Of a DNA stretch of 12,500 nucleotides, positions 8,030-12,500 are shown one piece after another. The stretch is from Botryococcus braunii (lineage: Eukaryota > Chlorophyta > Trebouxiophyceae), in NCBI GenBank assembly GCA_002005505.1, contig KV908415.1:418155-430654 (forward strand), written 5' to 3'. Under the pieces are notes generated by a model. It worked only from the letters and a program-made list of their open reading frames with translations, did no database searches and had not been told where the DNA came from. The stretch's first letter is position 1. Each line of letters begins with the position of its first letter. The position numbers and the translations under genes were made by a program.

Positions 8030-8399
8030 CCTGATGCATGGGCATGGCGAATTCAGTTATGCTAATGGGGAAAAGTTCGAGGGGCGTTGAAAGGACGGCA
8101 AGTTCATGGGTAATTAGCGTGTACGTACATCGATCCCGCAGACGATTGCAATCGATGTACGCTAATTACCAATTGGGTGGTGGAGTGATTAGGGGTTATG
8201 ATAATCTGCGAAGTGCAAGGGCATGCATGTGACGAGTGCAGCACAGCTGGCTTGGATAAGAATGAGGGGGTTAAACGTTGAAGCACCGCAAGAAGCATGG
8301 TACAGAGAATACAGCCGTGCCAACGGGTACGAGAGCGTGCTGAAAGTTTTAGAACGGCGAAGTGCAGGGGCATAGGCATGCATGCATGCGTACCATATG
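8016..8399 (+). pseudogene. Decayed MORN-repeat continuation
   Basis: In the frame beginning at 8016 the MORN pattern resumes without a break (GCQDDLMHGHGEFSYANGEK then FEGR) until TGA at 8088-8090. That TGA stands where sibling repeats have TGG (Trp), and KDGKFMG follows it. After a hairpin insertion (8109-8170) the DNA of further units is still recognisable: GAAGTGCAAGGGCATG at about 8210; GAGGGGG...CGCAAGAAGCATGG...GCCAACGGGTACGAGAGC at 8264-8335; and GAACGGCGAAGTGCAGGGGCATAGGCATG at 8351-8380. These carry indels and stops. The protein was therefore once longer, probably by three or more units, and its 3' part is now a pseudogene or untranslated tail. Confidence 0.7.
8109..8170. repeat. 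Large inverted repeat with 20-bp arms
   Basis: The left arm (8109-8134) is GGTAATTAGC, then GTGTAC, then GTACATCGAT. The right arm (8151-8170) is the exact reverse complement of the left arm without the six bases GTGTAC. The loop is 16 nt (8135-8150). It interrupts the decayed MORN tail directly after a KDGKFMG-like segment. Confidence 0.85.
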
Positions 8400-9030
8400 G
8401 CGAGTGCATTATGATTAGTGCTGAATTCAGGGAAAACCGTCGAAGGGAAAACCTGTATCGGGGTTTTAAGCCCACGTCGAGTTGATGGGTCGTGCCTTGC
8501 AAATGGTATTAACGACGAGGAGAAGTACTGATGGACAAACGACATAATTGCTTCAAGGCCCAAATGGGTATGCCATGGGTATGTTTACCAATGGCACAGC
8601 CATGCCGACTAATATAGTTGGACTGCACAGCCATGCATGTGCCAATTCTTGAATCTTGATCAACACGTATGTTAAAATTAGTCATTTCTTCCAGGAGGGT
8701 CAAGGACCATGTGTATGACAGAGCAGCCACAGCTATGCATATTTCGATGGCCTTTACATCAGTGCCTCATTTTCAAAATAAATAGCTTTATTACATTTGC
8801 CCTTTACTTAAAAGTACACGTACAAACACAAATATACACACTTGCGTTACAACAACACAACATGCCTCCTACATGTGGACACAACTGTCCTCACTGCTGT
8901 GTCCATTGCAATGCAGATCTCCGCAGATCCTCGTAAGCTAGCTAGTGTAGTGAGTTGACACCAGTTGAACAGAAGCCAACAATTCAATGGTCAGTAATGC
9001 AAAACAAGTAACAACTCTGCATCGATGAAG
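8400..9030. other. Spacer; possible last MORN traces, otherwise no gene
   Basis: Faint MORN-like DNA persists at 8564-8605 (GGGTATGCCATGGGTATG, then ACCAATGGCAC). AATAAA occurs at 8777-8782. A short frame at 8862-8936 encodes a Cys/His-rich peptide (MPPTCGHNCPHCCVHCNADL) that ends at a donor-like GTAAGC. None of this is enough to call a gene. Confidence 0.35.
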
Positions 9031-9036
9031 TCAGGA

Positions 9037-9050
9037 TACTTATATAAGTA
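9037..9050. repeat. Perfect 14-bp palindrome
   Basis: TACTTATATAAGTA is self-complementary with no spacer and lies 30 bp upstream of the larger palindrome at 9080. Confidence 0.9.
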
Positions 9051-9079
9051 ATGACAAAAACAAAATGGAAAAAACAGAA

Positions 9080-9117
9080 ATGACAAAAGCATGATTATAT
9101 AATTATGTTTTTGTCAT
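9080..9117. repeat. 38-bp zero-spacer palindrome, paired throughout with two G-T wobbles
   Basis: The arms begin ATGACAAAA and end TTTTGTCAT, centred on ATTATATAAT. The only two non-complementary positions pair G with T (9093/9104 and 9089/9108), which would be G-U wobbles in RNA. An extra half-copy of the arm start (ATGACAAAA) lies about 30 bp upstream. Confidence 0.9.
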
Positions 9118-9261
9118 ATATGTCCTTGCAAGTTGTAGTCCACATCCTCCTCAAGTTGCAAAAACATCTACTGGCACAACCCTTACTAATCATGGCCATG
9201 GTAGCAAAACCTAAACCCAATGCAACATGTCTTGATCATTTGTCCAAAATTTGATCTCATG

Positions 9262-9369
9262 TCAATGAACGTTACCACACATTGATCTAGTCACCTCCAA
9301 AACGATAGAGAAGTCCTCAAGGAGCTTAATGCATGTTTGATTATAATGGACCTCCTCCAGGTTGTGCAT
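9262..9369 (-). CDS. Short protein-like frame, uncertain
   Basis: The minus strand encodes MHNLEEVHYNQTCIKLLEDF followed by SIVLEVTRSMCGNVH, with helix-like composition. The frame is open upstream to a TGA at the edge of the 42-bp palindrome. A donor-like GTGACT follows the VLE codons. It might be an exon or a transposon remnant. No family is recognised and chance is not excluded. Confidence 0.2.
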   Translation of the reverse strand: MHNLEEVHYNQTCIKLLEDFSIVLEVTRSMCGNVH

Positions 9370-9401
9370 AAGGTGACCAGCCAATAACAAACTAGAGGTT
9401 C

Positions 9402-9443
9402 AGAAAGGTAGGATTCTTGAGATCTCAAGAATCCTACCTTTCT
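9402..9443. repeat. Perfect 42-bp palindrome
   Basis: AGAAAGGTAGGATTCTTGA, the centre GATC, then the exact reverse complement TCAAGAATCCTACCTTTCT: 21 of 21 base pairs match with no spacer. The flanking bases do not extend the symmetry. Confidence 0.97.
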
Positions 9444-9480
9444 AGACGGAGACACTTCATGATGCTTGCACGGAAATCTC

Positions 9481-9516
9481 TTACATTATAATGTAACAGA
9501 TTAGACATAATTATGT
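9481..9516. repeat. Two adjacent perfect palindromes
   Basis: TTACATTATAATGTAA (9481-9496, 16 bp) and ACATAATTATGT (9505-9516, 12 bp) lie within 40 bp of the 42-bp palindrome. Confidence 0.9.
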
Positions 9517-9519
9517 ATC

Positions 9520-10110
9520 CTTGTTGCTGCCGACTAGGGACACGCCCTTGGGCTACGCTACAACCTGGTACACTTGCCGTGGTCCACTTGCAGTTCAATT
9601 GACACGGGAGGCCTTATCCAGAAGGACCACGATAACACGGACCGACCTGAGCACTTATCAGAGTCCAAGCTACCTCTCAACAAATACAACAAATACGACT
9701 CATTTTGGTTTACAGATCCGCCTCCCCCCTGGAAAACTCCCTCCCTGGTTTGGTGGGGGGGGGGGGGGGGAGGGATTTACATATGTATGCCGGGATGCAC
9801 ATATTTATGTACGCACGTATGTATGCACATGTCCGCAGCACCCCTCTGGTGCTTGAGCACCTCCGGCATTTCAACGAGAAATCTTGAATGTCGATGGCAG
9901 CTTTCCATTTTATAACATTTTGTCGAACGTTAACGTACAAGCCCAAAGGCCAGTTGATTAACACCGCCAGACTGTTCCAGTCATCTGCTGGGACACACGC
10001 AACGTGCCACCAACATGCTGCTGGCACATGTGTACACATGCAGGCCCAGTACCGGGATAAATCCTATACATAAATAAATCATATATGCAGTACTCCTCTA
10101 TAAGTCCACA
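9520..10110. other. Spacer with poly-G tract, no supported gene
   Basis: Open frames of about 110 codons cross 9521-9915, but their protein changes character at the poly-G run and shows no motif. They are not called. C-rich CTCCCTCCCTGG precedes a run of 16 G (9755-9770), followed by AGGG. GTATGT/GCACATA-rich sequence follows to about 9840. Confidence 0.4.
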
Positions 10111-10117
10111 TTGAATA

Positions 10118-10149
10118 AGTACGATGCAATATTGCATTAATGTCGTACT
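10118..10149. repeat. Interrupted palindrome (nested)
   Basis: The arms AGTACGA (10118-10124) and TCGTACT (10143-10149) flank TGCAATATTGCA (10125-10136), itself a 12-bp palindrome, and CATTAATG. Removing the ten bases TGCAATATTG would leave a perfect 22-bp palindrome. Confidence 0.8.
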
Positions 10150-10428
10150 GGAAACAACCCTCCCCCCCCAACCTCCTCCTTTCCAAAGTAAAGTGCTTGA
10201 AAGGCAGACTGCTATCCAACGTTGGTTGCAACCTGCCCAAAATAGATGTCACAAGGACTACAATGCTCAAAATCTTACGAGCAACTTGACCGCTCGAGAG
10301 TCACAGCGTGCCTGGCATGCAACAAAGTAAACGCCCCTCCCATTCCACCAACCACTGCTCACCAAATAGTCGTCCATCGTCAATCGATAGACGATTAAAA
10401 ACAATGCAGTCATGGATATTGTACTAAC

Positions 10429-10597
10429 ACGGGCAAGCAACGCCCTGGGCGTGCAGGCTTGTAGACCCTGCAGCTGCTCGAATTTGCTGAGTTCCTCTCC
10501 TTGGAAGTGCTCAATGCCAGAAAGGGGGCTGCTTTGCGGCGGTGTCCCCATCGCTGCTCTCTTCATCTCGCTTGACCTTTGTTCGCATTGCTTTTGC
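10429..10597 (-). CDS. Candidate internal exon of a minus-strand gene
   Basis: On the minus strand an acceptor-like TCTGACATGCAG (ending 10598) and a donor-like GTTAGT (10428-10423) bound about 169 nt. One frame reads QKQCEQRSSEMKRAAMGTPP, QSSPLSGIEHFQGEELSKFE and QLQGLQACTPRALLAR. The Ser/Pro-rich start followed by a helical LQxLQxC segment resembles the stretch before the MIT region of plant ATG1-type kinases, but the similarity is weak and from recall. It lies downstream (minus sense) of the LIR-containing exon candidate, with a (CA)n(GA)n array between. No donor seen in that exon gives this frame without conflict, so the link between the two is not established. Confidence 0.35.
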
Positions 10598-10680
10598 CTG
10601 CATGTCAGATATGCCCATTCAAGTTGGCGATTGTATGCAAATGGCCATAAGCGACTGACCATGTTGCCCATAACTATTTG

Positions 10681-11060
<380 letters not shown>

Positions 11061-11296
11061 GCACTCGAATTAACTGGGAAGCAGGCAGGGGGTGGGGGAG
11101 GAACGCAGAGAGCTGAGAATGGGAGATCTCCACATCAGGGGGTAAGGAACACTTTCGGCCAAGGCCCCAAGTCCTAGCTACTGCAAAGAGTCAGCCCACC
11201 TGACCGGACCCTTCCGGAGGAGAACAAGCAGGACTGTCCCCACCCCATTTCCTTGATGTCAGCCTCGTTAGAATGATGGACCCCATTACCTTCCAT
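11061..11296. other. Non-coding spacer between array and exon candidate
   Basis: No motif is seen. If the minus-strand gene is real, this is the first part of the intron after the LIR-containing exon. Donor-like GTGCAG and GTAATG occur close to that exon's 3' end on the minus strand. Confidence 0.35.
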
Positions 11297-11821
11297 CTAG
11301 CTGGAGTCTCCTGCACCTGAACGGCGCCCCTCCCGCTCGTCTGCAGAGACGAGCACGAAGCCGCGGTCCCCCATGGGGACTCCGTCTGCCTTGTCATCAG
11401 AATCTGCTGGTGTCGAAGGGATGCCCTCAGGGACCATGACAAACCCGCGGCCGTGCTCTAGGTGAGAATCATCACGACTTCTCGCGGTAACCGCACTTGC
11501 CAGGTTGCCACGCCCTTCTTCCAGCCCTTGCGACGTCACGCTTCCCTGCTTTTGCAACTTCTCCGCTGCTCCAAGCAGTTCAGGGCCCAAAGAGGACCTC
11601 CCATTCTGTCCATTGCCTCCTTCAGCGCTCCACACCACAGAAGCTGTGCCAGAAGGGGTCCTGGAAGCGGTGCCTGCACACACAAACTCCCCAGGACTAG
11701 TGGACGACTGCTCCCCGCCAATGAAGCCTGTGCGGGATTGGGTGATGGAAGACGTGCTTGAACCCGCGCTCTCACTAGCAATGCCACCAGGACTCCGGGC
11801 GCCAGCTCGGCCCCCAGGGGG
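11297..11821 (-). CDS. Candidate exon with two LIR-like motifs, possible ATG1/ULK linker
   Basis: The minus strand is open for 174 codons from a plausible acceptor (CTCTCTGGGTTCAG, ending 11822) to TAG at 11297-11299. The product is Ser/Gly/Thr/Pro-rich and disorder-like. Near its C-terminal end are GRGFVMVPEGIPSTPADSDD and, about 17 residues later, GDRGFVLVSADE. FVMV (11432-11443) and FVLV (11348-11359) fit the LIR/AIM pattern (aromatic-x-x-aliphatic) with acidic residues nearby, and FVMV is the core of the LIR in the human autophagy kinase ULK1. An ATG8-binding linker of an ATG1/ULK-like kinase is therefore possible. No kinase domain is in the window and LIR patterns are short, so the assignment is tentative. 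The plus strand also has frames here, but their Cys/Pro-rich products look like shadows. Confidence 0.4.
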   Translation of the reverse strand, partial: PPGGRAGARSPGGIASESAGSSTSSITQSRTGFIGGEQSSTSPGEFVCAGTASRTPSGTASVVWSAEGGNGQNGRSSLGPELLGAAEKLQKQGSVTSQGLEEGRGNLASAVTARSRDDSHLEHGRGFVMVPEGIPSTPADSDDKADGVPMGDRGFVLVSADEREGRRSGAGDSS

Positions 11822-12172
11822 CTGAACCCAGAGAGGGTGCGGGCCTCGGAAGTAGGTTGACAGAGCAGGTTATGCGGGAATGCCACGGAAAGAATCTTCA
11901 CATCCACAAGTTTTTGACATCTCCACAAACTTTGATATTTTCAACGCCTCCGGGACTTTTGGCACCAGGAGGGTGCTGGCACTCGGAAACTGACCGAGTA
12001 GATGATGCGGGGATGCCATGCGAAGAATCCTCACAGCCACAAAATCTGATATCTTCTACGCCACCAGGCCTTTTGGCACCAGAGCGGGTGTTGGCCATGG
12101 AAATTAACGAGTACATTATGCGGGAATGCCATGAGATGAACCTTCACATCTACAAATGTTCGGGAGGATTTT
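11781..12172. repeat. Tandem repeat of about 114 bp, three diverged units
   Basis: Unit B (11945-12058) and unit C (12059-12172) repeat at exactly 114 bp. Unit A (11781-11944) is a longer, more diverged copy. Shared landmarks are GCCxCCxGGxCTTTTGGCACC, ATGCGGGxATGCCATG and TCACAxCxACAAA. On the minus strand the units read GAKRPGGVEDI, GAKSPGGVENI and GARSPGGIASE. On the plus strand they read STPPGLLAP. Indels between units shift both frames, so it is a decayed coding repeat or non-coding. Unit A runs into the start of the LIR-containing exon candidate. Confidence 0.75.
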
Positions 12173-12207
12173 GATTTTGAGAAGGATTTCGATTTCGACA
12201 AGGATTA
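12173..12207. repeat. GATTT/GAC simple repeat
   Basis: GATTTTGAGAAGGATTTCG and the following GATTTCGACAAGGATTAG form a short degenerate repeat (Asp-Phe/Asp-Lys if translated on plus) ending at a stop. It looks like the degenerate edge of the tandem array. Confidence 0.5.
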
Positions 12208-12292
12208 GAAATATTAACTGCGCCAGAACTACCCCTTGCTACACTAGTAATCGCCCCGGCTCCCGCACCCACACTCGACCCACCTCACATAC

Positions 12293-12407
12293 CGCTTTCA
12301 TCGGCGAACAGCCAAACCCTTGGAATCTGCTTCAGGTCCACCATGCGTTCGTGACCCCCACGGCCTTGGTGAGTCCAAAGTTTGTGAATGCAAAAAGCCA
12401 CAGACAA
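12293..12407 (-). CDS. Candidate exon, unknown protein
   Basis: On the minus strand a CAG at 12410-12408 and a consensus donor GTATGT (12292-12287) bound 115 nt that stay open: LSVAFCIHKLWTHQGRGGHE followed by RMVDLKQIPRVWLFADES. An in-frame TAA lies just upstream, consistent with an exon boundary. The acceptor has a poor pyrimidine tract. It would be upstream (5') of the LIR-containing candidate. A competing plus-strand reading exists: acceptor CTGCTTCAG (ending 12335) and consensus donor GTGAGT (12369) would give a 33-nt exon. Only one is likely to be real. Confidence 0.3.
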
Positions 12408-12500
12408 CTGGTCTGGTTAAGACGTTCTGCCATGGTGAAGAATTGCCAAGGCAGATCCATAAATTTGCGCTTTCAGGGGTTAGAAACAGCTGAGAAGTGC

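Noticed and set aside
8777..8782. AATAAA as poly(A) signal of the MORN gene
   Set aside because: It is about 750 bp after the stop codon in AT-rich DNA, where the hexamer is expected by chance.
11462..11825. Plus-strand frames of about 100 codons opposite the LIR-containing candidate
   Set aside because: Their Cys/Pro/Leu-rich products change with frame and lack motifs. The minus frame is longer and has better composition.

Overview
The window looks like nuclear DNA of a eukaryote. There are long dinucleotide microsatellites, sparse exon-like islands bounded by GT/AG splice signals, and no bacterial operon layout. The organism cannot be named from the sequence. Long intron-like spacers, algal-style MORN repeats and a possible autophagy-kinase fragment would fit a protist or alga, but that is inference.

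Layout. Positions 1-3050 hold widely spaced exon candidates on the plus strand (382-508, 1705-1772 and a frame-broken block at 2660-3035), separated by very large (CT)n, (GT)n and (CA)n arrays. Positions 3050-6440 are mostly non-coding: a small tandem repeat, many perfect palindromes, one good plus-strand exon candidate (5011-5098) and a basic minus-strand ORF (3843-4055). Positions 6440-8400 contain a GCGT/GT array, a 98-bp foldback element and the only confident gene: a single-exon MORN-repeat protein (6791-8029), followed by a decayed continuation of the same repeats. Positions 8400-10400 are AT-richer spacer with striking zero-spacer palindromes, the best a perfect 42-bp palindrome at 9402-9443. 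Positions 10400-12500 may be a minus-strand gene: exon candidates at about 12407-12293, 11821-11297 and 10597-10429, with a (CA)n(GA)n compound array between the last two. The middle one carries two LIR-like motifs (FVMV and FVLV), which suggests an ATG1/ULK-type linker, tentatively.

The unexplained theme is palindrome excess. At least twelve perfect or near-perfect inverted repeats with little or no spacer occur in 12.5 kb. Perfect palindromes of 14 bp or more should appear about 0.8 times by chance (12500/4^7). The same signature, a short inverted copy of adjacent sequence, sits exactly at the frameshift that ends the MORN gene. This suggests that inverted-copy (template-switch) mutation is active in this genome, or that a family of tiny foldback elements is spreading.
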